DNA from: Cryobacterium lactosi
Lineage (GTDB): Bacteria; Actinomycetota; Actinomycetes; Actinomycetales; Microbacteriaceae
NCBI RefSeq assembly: GCF_004403945.1
Contig: NZ_SOHM01000031.1
Coordinates: forward strand, 460,532-524,531
Reading direction: 5' to 3'
DNA length: 64,000 nucleotides
The stretch's first letter is position 1, and each line of letters opens with the position of its first letter. The notes under the pieces were generated by a model that was not told where the DNA came from, made no database searches, and saw only the letters and a program-made list of their open reading frames with translations. The translations under genes were made by a program, and so were the position numbers. Of this stretch, positions 25,665-34,862 are shown piece by piece.

Positions 25665-27473
25665 CTACGGGGTCACGACGGCGAAGGCCGGATCCGGGCT
25701 GTCCAGCAGCGCGAACAGCCTCGGCAGCACACCGGTGTCGCCGGTCATGTCGACCCCGCTGAACGAGCCGCCGGCCACGGCCTGGGCCAGCCGGGCGTGG
25801 GTGATCCGCACATTCAGGTCCGCCTGTCGCGGCTTCGCGATCGGGAAATGCACCAGCGCTCCGTGGCTGAGCTCTAGCCTGTATAATTCCCGCGTGTCGG
25901 TGATCACCCAGTTGATCGCGAAGCTCTCGTTCCAGGACCTGGGCCCCACCAGCCGGATCGCCAGGGTGTCGAAGAGCTGGGTGACGGTGAGCGCGCTGAG
26001 CAAGCCGCCGGCGCTGATGTCGTTGCGGCCCACACCGTAGCGCAGCTCGGTCGCCCCGGTGAGGAACACATTGCGCCAGGTGGCGTTCTCGGCGCCGAAC
26101 CCGAGCCGCTCAAGGCCGGTGGCCAACAGGTCCCGCGCCGCGTCGTCGCCGGGGTCGGCGAAGACCGCGTGGCTGGCCAGCTCCACGGCAAACCGCAGGT
26201 CACCGGCATCCAGGTACCGCCTGGCGTGTTGGAGCGTCGCCGCGACCCCGCCCATGACGTCGACGTAGCGGGTGGCCGCCGCGGTCGGCGGATGCTGCCA
26301 CAGGTGTGCGGGATTGCCGTCGTACCAGCCGAGATACCGCTGGTAGATCGCCTTGACGTTATGACTGACCGAACCGTAGAACCCGTGCGTGTGCCAGCGG
26401 TCGGCCAGCGACGGCGGCATCTCGAAGTCCTCGGCGATCTCGCTGCCGGTCTGGCCCTGGTTCATCAGGCGCACGGTCTGGTCGTGCAGATAGGCATAGG
26501 TGTCGCGCTGCTCGGTGAGGAAGGTGACGATGGCCGCGGTGCCCCAGGTCGGCCAGTGGTGCGAGGCGAATTCAACGTCGGAGCGATACCCGAACATCTC
26601 GATCGCTTCGCCCAGGTAGCGCGACCACATGCGCGCATCCCGCACCTGGGCGCCACGCAGGGTGAGCAGGTTGTGCATGGTGTGGGTGGCGTTCTCGGCC
26701 ATGCACAGCGCCCGCTGCTTTGGGAAGTACAGGTTCATCTCCGACGGGCACTCTGTGCCGGGGGTGAGCTGGAACACGATCCGCACGCCGTCGAGCACCT
26801 CCTCCTGGCCCGTCGCCGTGATGTCGAGGGTGGGCACGATCAGGCCGATGCTGCCGGTCGAGGCGCCCGCACCCAGGCCGATACCGACCCGGCCGGCAGA
26901 GTTCCGGGCCAGCGGATGGCCGTCGTAGTAGTAGCCGCGGCGGAACATCGCCGTTCCGGCGTAGACGTTCTCCGACACGGCGTTGTCGAGGAAGTGCTCC
27001 GGCGCGACGACCGGGATGCCGGCGTCGGGCTCGACCACGCCGAGCACACCGCCGAAGTGGTCGACGTGAGCGTGGGTGTAGACGATCGCGGTCACCGGGC
27101 GGTCACCACGGTGGCTGCGATACAGCTCGAGTGCGGCCGCCGCGGTCTCCGCCGAGATGAGCGGGTCGATCACGATGACCCCGCGGGTGCCCTCGACGAT
27201 CGTCATGTTCGAGAGGTCGAAACCGCGCACCTGATAGATGCCCTCGGTCACCTGGTAGAGGCCGTGTTTGGCGGTCAAGGCGCTCTGGCGCCAGAGCCCG
27301 TCGTCGACATTCTCCGATCCCGCACCGGCCAGGAAGTCGAGCGATTCCATCTCCCAGACCACGCGGCCGTCCGTGGCCTTGATGACCAGGGGGTCGAGGG
27401 TGCCGAGGAAGCCCCGGTCGGCCGCCTCCTCGTCCGTCGCCGCTCTGTCGCTCACACGTTTGCCATCGCCCAT
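25665..27473 (-). CDS. Alkyl sulfatase-like MBL-fold hydrolase
   Basis: 602 residues from ATG at 27473. The metallo-beta-lactamase motif THAHVDHFGG starts at 133. A long insertion and the helical dimerisation domain containing QRYLGWYDGNPAHLW follow. The C-terminus has an SCP2-like domain. This is the SdsA1/Pseudomonas alkylsulfatase arrangement, which cleaves sulfate from primary or secondary alkyl sulfates such as SDS. No signal peptide is seen, so it may act in the cytoplasm. It converges on moaD with a 13-bp gap and is probably an independent gene. Confidence 0.88.
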   Translation of the reverse strand: MGDGKRVSDRAATDEEAADRGFLGTLDPLVIKATDGRVVWEMESLDFLAGAGSENVDDGLWRQSALTAKHGLYQVTEGIYQVRGFDLSNMTIVEGTRGVIVIDPLISAETAAAALELYRSHRGDRPVTAIVYTHAHVDHFGGVLGVVEPDAGIPVVAPEHFLDNAVSENVYAGTAMFRRGYYYDGHPLARNSAGRVGIGLGAGASTGSIGLIVPTLDITATGQEEVLDGVRIVFQLTPGTECPSEMNLYFPKQRALCMAENATHTMHNLLTLRGAQVRDARMWSRYLGEAIEMFGYRSDVEFASHHWPTWGTAAIVTFLTEQRDTYAYLHDQTVRLMNQGQTGSEIAEDFEMPPSLADRWHTHGFYGSVSHNVKAIYQRYLGWYDGNPAHLWQHPPTAAATRYVDVMGGVAATLQHARRYLDAGDLRFAVELASHAVFADPGDDAARDLLATGLERLGFGAENATWRNVFLTGATELRYGVGRNDISAGGLLSALTVTQLFDTLAIRLVGPRSWNESFAINWVITDTRELYRLELSHGALVHFPIAKPRQADLNVRITHARLAQAVAGGSFSGVDMTGDTGVLPRLFALLDSPDPAFAVVTP

Positions 27474-27586
27474 GATGACCGCCTCTCTGTCGCCAGTGGA
27501 CGTGGATCCTCGCGCCCCGTTGGGCACACCATAACCGGGCCGCCGCCCGGCAACCACCCCGCGCATCCGCCGGGCGGATCCGCTGG

Positions 27587-28837
27587 TCAGTACCGGGGCT
27601 TGTCCGGTTCGATCCGGCGCACCCAGTCGTCGATGCCGCCCGCGAGATGGGTGACATCGGACCAGCCGTTGTCGCGGAGCACCCCGCGGGCGTATTCGGA
27701 CCGGGTGCCGTGGTGGCAGTACAGGATGACTCTGTCCTCTGGCTCCATCACGGTGCGTGCCTCGTCGGTGAGCAGCTGCGCCATCGGCACCAGGGCCGAT
27801 CCGTCGATGGCGACGATGTCCCGCTCCCAGGGCTCCCGGATGTCGACGAGCACGAAGTCGGCGGAGCCCTCCCTGCGGTCGGCCAGCAGGTCGGCAAGCT
27901 CGGCGGAGCTGACCTCGTCCGGCACCGGCGCGCCGGGGCCCTGCGGAACCGGGATGGGGTGGGCGTGCACCTGGCTGTGGCTGGTGTCGCGTGGCGGGAC
28001 GGCATCGGCGCTCGGCTCGAGGTTCACGGCGGCGGTCGGTGCGGCGTTGCCAGTCGTGGCCGCGGTAGCAGGCGCGGCCGTGCCGTATGGGACGTCGCGC
28101 CAGGAGGCGTCAAGACCGTCGAGCACCAGCAGTCGGCCGAACAGTGGTTCGCCGAATCCCACGATGAGCTTGAGGGCCTCGGTGGCCATCATGGCGCCGA
28201 CACCGGCGCACACCGAGCCGAGCACACCGGCCATGGCGCAGGTCTCGGCCTCGTCGGCGCCGGGCGTGGTCGGGAACAGGTCCTCCAGCCGGGTGCCCCC
28301 GGCCGGCCCGTCCACCCAGAAGGTCGTGACCAGGCCGTCGAAGCGCAGCACTGAGCCCCAGATGTACGGCTTGTGCAGCAGGGCCGCGGCGTCGTGGGCG
28401 AGGTGGCGGGTGGCGAAATTGTCGGTGCCGTCGACCACGATGTCGTAGTCCGCGATCAGGGCGAGCACATTGGCGGCGGTGAGGCGGGTCTGGTGCGCCA
28501 CAACGGAGATCAGCGGGTTGCGGGCCCGCAGCGCGGCCGCTGCGGCCTCGGCCTTGGGCTGGGCCAGGTCGGCCATCGTGTAGATGGTCTGGCGGTGCAG
28601 GTTCGAGACCTCCACGCTGTCGGAATCCACGATACCGATCGTGCCGACGCCCGCCGCTGCCAGGGCGGTGAGCACCGGGGAGCCGAGGCCGCCGGCACCG
28701 ATCATCAGCACCCGGGCGGCAGCGAGACGGCGCTGGCCGACGTCGCCGACCTGCTCGAGGGCGACCTGGCGGGCATACCGTTGGCGCTGGGCCGGCGTGA
28801 GCGGCGGGCCGGGGGAGACGAGGGGAACGTGCGGCAT
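27587..28837 (-). CDS. moeZ: MoeZ-type adenylyltransferase/sulfurtransferase (ThiF plus rhodanese)
   Basis: 416 residues. The E1-like domain holds the ATP site GAGGLGSPVLTALAAAGVG, then DSDSVEVSNLHRQTIY. A linker leads to a C-terminal rhodanese domain with the active-site loop YCHHGTRSEYA. Such proteins adenylate MoaD/ThiS/CysO-type carriers and then transfer sulfur to them. The paired CxxC zinc motifs of E. coli MoeB are not seen, as in other actinobacterial MoeZ proteins. It diverges from sufS, which supplies cysteine sulfur and is a plausible donor to its rhodanese cysteine. Confidence 0.88.
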   Translation of the reverse strand: MPHVPLVSPGPPLTPAQRQRYARQVALEQVGDVGQRRLAAARVLMIGAGGLGSPVLTALAAAGVGTIGIVDSDSVEVSNLHRQTIYTMADLAQPKAEAAAAALRARNPLISVVAHQTRLTAANVLALIADYDIVVDGTDNFATRHLAHDAAALLHKPYIWGSVLRFDGLVTTFWVDGPAGGTRLEDLFPTTPGADEAETCAMAGVLGSVCAGVGAMMATEALKLIVGFGEPLFGRLLVLDGLDASWRDVPYGTAAPATAATTGNAAPTAAVNLEPSADAVPPRDTSHSQVHAHPIPVPQGPGAPVPDEVSSAELADLLADRREGSADFVLVDIREPWERDIVAIDGSALVPMAQLLTDEARTVMEPEDRVILYCHHGTRSEYARGVLRDNGWSDVTHLAGGIDDWVRRIEPDKPRY

Positions 28838-28960
28838 GGCGGCCCTTTCTGCTGACTTCCAGCCTAGGCCTGATGGGTGGCGGGACGGTTGGCCGGCATC
28901 GTGGCCGGCCTCCTGGCGTCATCCTCTGCCGGGGCCCGGCAGGTGGCGGTACCCTGAAGT

Positions 28961-30292
28961 ATGACGTTCGTTGCACCTCCTCCTGCCCCCGCGCCTGATC
29001 AGGCCTCGCCGGGCCAGACGCTCAGCACCGATGAGGTGCTGCGCATCCGCAACGACTTCCCGGTGCTGCACCAGCTCGTGAACGGGCATCCGCTGGCCTA
29101 CCTCGACTCGGGCGCGACCTCGCAGAACCCGATCAGCGTGATGGAGGCCGAGCAGGAGTACTACGAGCAGCGGAACGCCGCCGTGCACCGTGGCGCACAC
29201 ACCCTGGCCTTCGCCGCCACCGAGGTGTTCGAGGCTGCCCGCGCCACCGTGGCCGCCTTCGTCGGCGCAGACGAGAACGAGATCGTCTGGACCTCCAACG
29301 CCACCGAGGGTGTGAACCTGGTCTCGTACTCCTTCTCGAACGCGTCCCTCGGCCTCGGCGGACCTGCCGCCGCCCGCTTCAGACTGAGCGCCGGCGACGA
29401 GATCGTCGTCACCGAGATGGAGCACCACTCCAACCTCATCCCGTGGCAGCAGCTTGCCCTCCGCACCGGCTCGACGCTGCGCTTCATCCCGGTGCTGCCC
29501 GACGGCACCCTCGACCTCGCCGCCGCCGCCGAGATCCTGAACCCGCGCACCCGGCTGCTGGCCGTGACGCACGCGTCCAACGTGGTGGGCACCATCAACC
29601 CGATCGAGGACCTCGTGGCGATGGCGCACGCCGTCGACGCCCTGGTGTTCCTGGACGCCTGCCAGTCGGCGCCGCACCTGGCCTTGGACCTCGCGGCGCT
29701 CGACGTTGACTTCGCGGTGTTCTCCGGCCACAAGATGCTCGGCCCCACCGGCATCGGCGTGCTCTACGGCAAGGCGGAGCTGTTGGCCGCGATGCCGCCG
29801 TTCCTCACCGGCGGGTCGATGATCACGACGGTCGACATGCAGGGCGCCGAATTCCTCGCCCCGCCGCAGCGGTTCGAGGCCGGCACCCAGCGGATCTCCC
29901 AGGCCATCGCCCTGGCCAGCGCGGTCGACTACCTCAGCCACACCGGCATGGGCCGCATCCGCACCCGCGAAGCCGAACTCGGTCGCCGGCTCGTCGAGGG
30001 CGTCACCGCGATTCCCGGTGTGCGCCTGCTCGGCCCCGGTCTCGGGGTCGAACGCATCGGCCTGGCCGCGGTGGATGTCGCCGGCGTGCACGCGCACGAT
30101 GTGGGCCAATTCCTCGACGAGGCCGGCATCGCCGTTCGGGTCGGCCACCACTGTGCCCAGCCGCTGCACAAGAAACTGGGCGTCACCGCGTCCACCCGCG
30201 CCAGCACCTACCTGTACACGACCGATGACGAGGTCGACCGGTTCCTGGCCGTGCTCGCCGAGGTCGGCCCGTTCTTCGGAGTGTCCCGATGA
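28961..30292 (+). CDS. sufS: SufS-type cysteine desulfurase
   Basis: 443 residues of a class V PLP enzyme. VFSGHKMLGPTGIGVLYG carries the PLP lysine (K258), and RVGHHCAQPLHKKLGV the persulfide cysteine (C398). This is the group II/SufS arrangement. The enzyme removes sulfur from cysteine for Fe-S clusters and, in this neighbourhood, possibly for molybdopterin. It overlaps sufU by four bases. The other suf genes (sufBCD) are not in the window. Confidence 0.92.
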   Translation: MTFVAPPPAPAPDQASPGQTLSTDEVLRIRNDFPVLHQLVNGHPLAYLDSGATSQNPISVMEAEQEYYEQRNAAVHRGAHTLAFAATEVFEAARATVAAFVGADENEIVWTSNATEGVNLVSYSFSNASLGLGGPAAARFRLSAGDEIVVTEMEHHSNLIPWQQLALRTGSTLRFIPVLPDGTLDLAAAAEILNPRTRLLAVTHASNVVGTINPIEDLVAMAHAVDALVFLDACQSAPHLALDLAALDVDFAVFSGHKMLGPTGIGVLYGKAELLAAMPPFLTGGSMITTVDMQGAEFLAPPQRFEAGTQRISQAIALASAVDYLSHTGMGRIRTREAELGRRLVEGVTAIPGVRLLGPGLGVERIGLAAVDVAGVHAHDVGQFLDEAGIAVRVGHHCAQPLHKKLGVTASTRASTYLYTTDDEVDRFLAVLAEVGPFFGVSR

Positions 30293-30783
30293 CCTCGTCC
30301 GCCATGCAGCAGCTGTACCAGCAGATCATCCTCGACCACGCGAAGTCGGCGCACGGCGCTGTGGCCGAGCTGTCAGCACTCGACGCCGACGCCGCATCCG
30401 GCGCCGCCGGCGGGCTGCGCCAGGCCCAGTCGCACCAGGTGAACACCACCTGCGGCGACGAGATCACCGTGCGGGTGGGGCTGACCGGCACCGGAGCGGA
30501 TGCCCGGATCGAGGGTTTCGGCTGGCGGGGCGTCGGCTGCTCGATTTCGATGGCGTCGGCCTCGGTGCTGAACGACACTGTGCGGGGCACCACCGTGGGC
30601 GAGTCCGAAGCGATGCTCGACCTGTTCAGGGAGATGCTGCGCTCCCGCGGCACCATCGAACCCGACGAAGAGGTGCTCGGCGACGCTGCGGCCTTCGCCG
30701 GCGTCTCCAAGTACCCGGCCCGCGTCAAATGCGCGATGCTGCCCTGGGTCGCCTTCGAAGCCGCCCTGCTGCAGCTGCGCTAG
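30289..30783 (+). CDS. sufU: SufU, Fe-S assembly sulfurtransferase
   Basis: 164 residues. Three cysteines in NTTCGDEI, GVGCSISMAS and ARVKCAMLPW, with the nearby aspartate, form the zinc site of SufU. The insertion after GVGCSI typical of SufU rather than IscU is present. SufU accepts persulfide from SufS, and here the two genes are translationally coupled (ATGA). Fe-S clusters made this way are needed by the xanthine dehydrogenase among others. Confidence 0.93.
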   Translation: MTSSAMQQLYQQIILDHAKSAHGAVAELSALDADAASGAAGGLRQAQSHQVNTTCGDEITVRVGLTGTGADARIEGFGWRGVGCSISMASASVLNDTVRGTTVGESEAMLDLFREMLRSRGTIEPDEEVLGDAAAFAGVSKYPARVKCAMLPWVAFEAALLQLR

Positions 30784-30795
30784 CCGTGGCGCGCG

Positions 30796-30812
30796 TCCGG
30801 CCGCAGCCCGGC
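30796..30812. terminator. Short GC hairpin between convergent sufU and beta-mannosidase genes
   Basis: CGGCC and GGCCG flank a short loop in the 31-bp gap between convergent genes. No T-run follows. Only position argues for termination. Confidence 0.25.
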
Positions 30813-30814
30813 CG

Positions 30815-33343
30815 TCACCGCGGTACCAGCTGGTTGGTGCTGCGCAGCACGGTCGGCGCGGCGAAGTCGGACGGGTCGACGTCCCGGGCCGAGGTGACGG
30901 TGAAGACCACGCTCTCGCCGGGCAGCAGGGTCACCAGCATGTCGTCGACCTGGGCGTCCGGGTCGACCATGTCGACCAGCAGGGCCAGGTCGCGGGTGAG
31001 CACCGGCACGGTGACCTGAACCGTGTAGCCGCCGGCGGTCCGCACAGCGGTCACCTCGGCTTCGGCAGCGGTCAGGGTCGTGTCGCGGGCCTCGGCGAAG
31101 AACCAGTGCCCGCGCACCCCGGCCAGTTCGGCGCGGAGGAGCTCCGCCGCCGCATCCGTTGCCGCGGACACGGATGCGGGCAGCGGCACGGTGACGCTCG
31201 ACCGCGCCGGCAGGGTGACCTGCTCGGCGTGCTCGGCCAGGACGGCTCCCGCGTCTGTGTACCGCCGCACCCGGAGCTCGCCGCTCCAGGCGTCGGTGGA
31301 GTCGTTGACCGCGATCACGGACAGGCCGCCTTGGCGGGGCTGGATGGTGATCAGCCGGTCGGCGTAGGCGTGCTTGATCGCATACAGCAGCGGCTTGGGC
31401 CGGCCGTAGCCGTCCACAGCTGCCCACGAGGTGACCGGCCAGCAGTCGTTGAGCTGCCAGACGATGCTGCCCATGCAGTGCGGGGAGAGCGAGCGGAAGT
31501 GCTCGACCGCGGTGCTGATCGCAGTGGCCTGGTTCAGCGACATCGCCCAGTGCCAGTCGCCGATCTCGTTCGGCAGCGGCAGGTGCGGCAGCAGCCCGTC
31601 GGTGAGCTTGACGTTGCCCTCCATGGCCTTCTGGTGCACGAGCATGCCGGGCGACTCAGGGGTCAGCGGCACGTCGTGGATCGACTCGGTGAGCGTCGAC
31701 CAGGTGGGCGGCCCCTGCCAACCGAACTCGGCGACGAAGCGGGGCGCGTAGTCACGGTAGGCGGGGTAGTCGCGCTGGTTCCAGAGGTCCCAGATGTGCA
31801 TGGTGCCGTGCTCGGGGTCGTTGGGGTGAAGGTCGTTCCGGATGCTCCCGGCGACGGGCGAGAACGGGCTGCCGGGTGTGTAACCGATGTGCGGCGCAAG
31901 CTCGGCGACGACGGCCGGGAAGATGTCGTAGTAGAAGCCGGCGCCCCAGGTCTTGCCGTCCAGGCGCAGCTTCCAGTTCCACTCCTGGAAGCCCCAGAGG
32001 TTCTCGTTGTTGCCGTTCAGCACCACGAGCGACGGATGCGCGGCGAGCCGCGCGACGTTCTCCCTGGCCTCCGCCTCGATCTCGTCGCCGAGCGGGGCCT
32101 CTTCGGCGTAGGCGGCGCAGGCCAGCAGGAAGTCCTGCCAGGTGAGGAGGCCCCGCTCGTCGCAGAGGTCGTAGAAGTCGTCGCTCTCGAAGATGCCGCC
32201 GCCCCACACCCGGATCAGGTTGATATTGGCGAACTCGGCCTGCTCGAGCCGCTGCTGATAGCGCGCCCGGTCGATTCGGTGCGGGAACGCGTCGTCGGGG
32301 ATCCAGTTTGCGCCGCGCACGAAGACGCTCTGGCCGTTGATCACGAGGGTGAATGGGGTGCCCTGCTCGTCCGGGGTGGTGTCGAACGCGACGGTGCGGA
32401 AACCGATGCGGGTGCTCGAGCGGTCCAGCTCCGCGGCGGTGTCGGCGGTGTCGGGAGCGTGCAGGGTGACGAGGACGTCGTAGAGCGGCTGGTCGCCGTA
32501 GCCGGCCGGCCACCACAGGTCGACCCCGGGCACCTCGAGGGTGACCGTGCCGCTGGTGGCTCCCGGTGCCAGCTCGACGGTGCAGCTGATCCCGGCCACG
32601 GCGGCGGTGACGCTCACCGGCGCTTCCGTGGCGCGGGCCACGTCGACGTGCACCTGCACGGTGCCGCCGCAAGAGCCGGCCCTGTCGCCGGCCGGCGGCC
32701 GCACCGTGGCGATCGGGCGCACCGTCGCCAACCGTGCGGTGGACCAGCTGACAAGGGTCACCGGCTTCCAGAGTCCGGAGGTGGACGTGTCGATGCCCCA
32801 GTCCCAGCCGAAGCTGCAGGCCATCTTGCGGATCGCGTTGTACGGATGATGGTTGACGTGCGGGCGGTAGCCGAGCTCGAGGCTGGCGGCATCCGCGGCC
32901 TTGATGGGGGACCGGAACACGACCACGAGTTCGTTGAGACCGGCTTTGAGCCTGGAGCCCACGTCGAAGGTGTAACTGCGGTGCATATTGCGGGTGGTCC
33001 CGAGCAGCACCCCGTTGAGCTCGATCTCGGCGATGGTGTCCAGGCCGGCGAAGACCAGTTCAGAGCGGTCGGCTCCGGCCGGGTTCCAGGCGAAGGTGGT
33101 GCTGTAACGCCAGTCGGTCAGGCCGATCCAGGAGAGCAGCTGCTCGTTGCCGTCCAGGTAGGGATCGGGGATGAGATCGGCGGCCAGCAGATCGGTGTGC
33201 ACGGAGCCGGGCACGGTGGCCGGCACCGTGAGCCGGCGGAGGTGCGCAGGCACCGGGCCGTCGAGGGCCGTGAGGCTCCAGTCGGCGTCGAGCAGGCGGA
33301 CGACGGGGGTGTGGGAGGAGAGTGCCATGGTGTTTTCAGACAT
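30815..33343 (-). CDS. Glycoside hydrolase family 2 beta-mannosidase
   Basis: 842 residues from the ATG at 33343 (MSENTM). The N-terminal jelly-roll has TVPGSVHTDLLAADLIPDPY, followed by the immunoglobulin-like domain and a TIM barrel. The acid/base glutamate is in VLNGNNENLWG and the nucleophile in FVAEFGWQGPP, the usual GH2 beta-mannosidase pattern. It removes terminal beta-mannose from manno-oligosaccharides. No signal peptide is seen, so it probably works on imported oligosaccharides. An acetyl esterase gene lies 100 bp upstream on the same strand, suggesting use of acetylated mannan. Confidence 0.9.
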   Translation of the reverse strand: MSENTMALSSHTPVVRLLDADWSLTALDGPVPAHLRRLTVPATVPGSVHTDLLAADLIPDPYLDGNEQLLSWIGLTDWRYSTTFAWNPAGADRSELVFAGLDTIAEIELNGVLLGTTRNMHRSYTFDVGSRLKAGLNELVVVFRSPIKAADAASLELGYRPHVNHHPYNAIRKMACSFGWDWGIDTSTSGLWKPVTLVSWSTARLATVRPIATVRPPAGDRAGSCGGTVQVHVDVARATEAPVSVTAAVAGISCTVELAPGATSGTVTLEVPGVDLWWPAGYGDQPLYDVLVTLHAPDTADTAAELDRSSTRIGFRTVAFDTTPDEQGTPFTLVINGQSVFVRGANWIPDDAFPHRIDRARYQQRLEQAEFANINLIRVWGGGIFESDDFYDLCDERGLLTWQDFLLACAAYAEEAPLGDEIEAEARENVARLAAHPSLVVLNGNNENLWGFQEWNWKLRLDGKTWGAGFYYDIFPAVVAELAPHIGYTPGSPFSPVAGSIRNDLHPNDPEHGTMHIWDLWNQRDYPAYRDYAPRFVAEFGWQGPPTWSTLTESIHDVPLTPESPGMLVHQKAMEGNVKLTDGLLPHLPLPNEIGDWHWAMSLNQATAISTAVEHFRSLSPHCMGSIVWQLNDCWPVTSWAAVDGYGRPKPLLYAIKHAYADRLITIQPRQGGLSVIAVNDSTDAWSGELRVRRYTDAGAVLAEHAEQVTLPARSSVTVPLPASVSAATDAAAELLRAELAGVRGHWFFAEARDTTLTAAEAEVTAVRTAGGYTVQVTVPVLTRDLALLVDMVDPDAQVDDMLVTLLPGESVVFTVTSARDVDPSDFAAPTVLRSTNQLVPR

Positions 33344-33443
33344 TGCTTTTCCAGACGTTGCGTGGTTGTTCCCGACCTGACGCCGTTGTCGATGAATCGT
33401 TGCGGGAACAGGAAGATGATCGGGCCGGCGCTGCGGCAGGCCG

Positions 33444-34427
33444 CTACCGGGCCAGCTGGCGGGACAGCCAGGCGGCCTGGCGCACGAAGTGGTGGCCCTG
33501 GCCGCCCTCGTGCTGGTTGAACGGGTAGACCTCGATCTCGGCATCGCCTGCGTAGTGGTTGCGGGCGGCGAAGACCGTGGACGGCGGACAGACCGGATCG
33601 AGCAGTCCCACCGAGAAGATCGCCGGGGCCGTGGCCCGTTTGGCGAGGTTGACGCCGTCGAAGTAGGAGAGGGTGGTGAAGGTCTGCTCTACCTGGTCCC
33701 GGTGCACCGAGAGGTAGCGCACGATCTCGTGGTACGGGTCGTTGTCGGTCATGCCCACGGCGCGTTCGAAGTGGCAGAGGAACGGCACCTCCGGCATCGC
33801 AGCGACCAGTCCCTCGGCCAGCCCGGCTGCCGCCAGGGCGATACCGCCGCCCTGGCTGCCGCCGCAGACCGCGACCCGTTCAGGGTCGACCCTGTCGAGG
33901 GTGCGCACCGCGTCAATCGCCCGGACGGCGTCGGTGAACACTCGGCGGTAGTAGTAGTCGTCCGGCGACTGGATGCCGCGGGTCATGAAGCCGGGCGAGG
34001 ACGGTCCACTGCCGTGCGGGTCTGCGGTGTCGCCGCCGGAGCCCCAGCCGCTGCCCTGGCCACGGGTATCCATGAACAGGTAGGCGTAGCCGCTGGCGAC
34101 CCAGCCGAGGCGCTCGTGCGGAAAGCCGCGGCCGCCGCCGTAGCCGTTGTACTCGACCACGGTGGGCAGCCGGTCGGGCAGCCGGCCGCTTCGCTCAGCC
34201 GGCACCATGAACCAGGCCTTGACCGGGTCGCCCGCGAAGCCGTTGAACGTGACGTCGTAGACCTCCACTTCGGTCAACGGCGAGTCCACCCTGGTGAGCT
34301 GCGGCTCGGCCGGATGTTGCCGCGCCTCGGCCAGGGTGCGCTGCCAGAAGACGTCGAAGTCGGCAGGTTCGGCGATCTCGGGACGGTACGACTGCAGCTC
34401 GGGCAGGGGCATGTCTAAGCGGGGCAC
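33444..34427 (-). CDS. Acetylxylan esterase / cephalosporin-C deacetylase-like hydrolase
   Basis: 327 residues if it starts at the GTG at 34427, which has AGAAAGG six bases upstream; an ATG at 34412 is the alternative. The AXE1 family alpha/beta hydrolase fold is clear: nucleophile in VCGGSQGGGIALAAAG, the GLLDPVCPPSTVF aspartate and the final HEGGQGH histidine, with the MDTRGQGSG motif. Such esterases remove acetyl groups from sugars. It precedes the beta-mannosidase gene and probably deacetylates its oligosaccharide substrates in the cytoplasm. Confidence 0.87.
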   Translation of the reverse strand: MPRLDMPLPELQSYRPEIAEPADFDVFWQRTLAEARQHPAEPQLTRVDSPLTEVEVYDVTFNGFAGDPVKAWFMVPAERSGRLPDRLPTVVEYNGYGGGRGFPHERLGWVASGYAYLFMDTRGQGSGWGSGGDTADPHGSGPSSPGFMTRGIQSPDDYYYRRVFTDAVRAIDAVRTLDRVDPERVAVCGGSQGGGIALAAAGLAEGLVAAMPEVPFLCHFERAVGMTDNDPYHEIVRYLSVHRDQVEQTFTTLSYFDGVNLAKRATAPAIFSVGLLDPVCPPSTVFAARNHYAGDAEIEVYPFNQHEGGQGHHFVRQAAWLSRQLAR

Positions 34428-34862
34428 TGGTTGCCTTTCTCGGATTACGGACGTGGGCGGCTGGGGTCTGTCAGGGGCTCTGGTGCGGAACGATGACCGA
34501 GTGCCGGCCACCGAGTGCCATCGGATCGTCGTGGCTGCCGGGTTCCCCGATGCGTCGGCACATCAAGCGCAGCGGCGAGCGGGCGGGAGTGGCCGCGAGG
34601 AAGTGGCGTTGTATCGAGAGCTCGGGCGATTTTTCACCCGGCCGGGGGAAGGACCTGTCACCCATGGAACACCTCTGGAGCTTCTTCCGCGGCGCAGAGC
34701 GCGGCGGCAACCTCGACAGGGTCGAGGGGCTGGGTGCGTCCTCAGCCGGAGCTGTTGGAGCCCGCGGCTATTTCGGGGTGAGGTCGCCGGCGCCAACGCT
34801 GGCGCCAGCACCGACTATACCTGCGGCAGCATCGCCGCCGCAGGTTTCGAAATTGCCGCCGG
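34428..34862. other. 435-bp gap without a credible gene
   Basis: Short open frames exist on both strands, but none has a ribosome site or recognisable protein features. Two inverted repeats lie near the acyltransferase end: GGCGCCA/TGGCGCC (34789-34806) and ACCTGCGGC/GCCGCAGGT (34819-34845). The left part must hold the promoter for the esterase and mannosidase genes. Confidence 0.5.
34789..34845 (-). terminator. Two hairpins downstream of the acyltransferase gene
   Basis: Reading on the minus strand, a 9-bp stem with a 9-base loop (34819-34845) and a 7-bp stem with a 4-base loop (34789-34806) follow the stop codon at 34863 within 75 bases. No clear T-run is seen. Together they plausibly end transcription of the flagellar/acyltransferase operon. 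Confidence 0.4.
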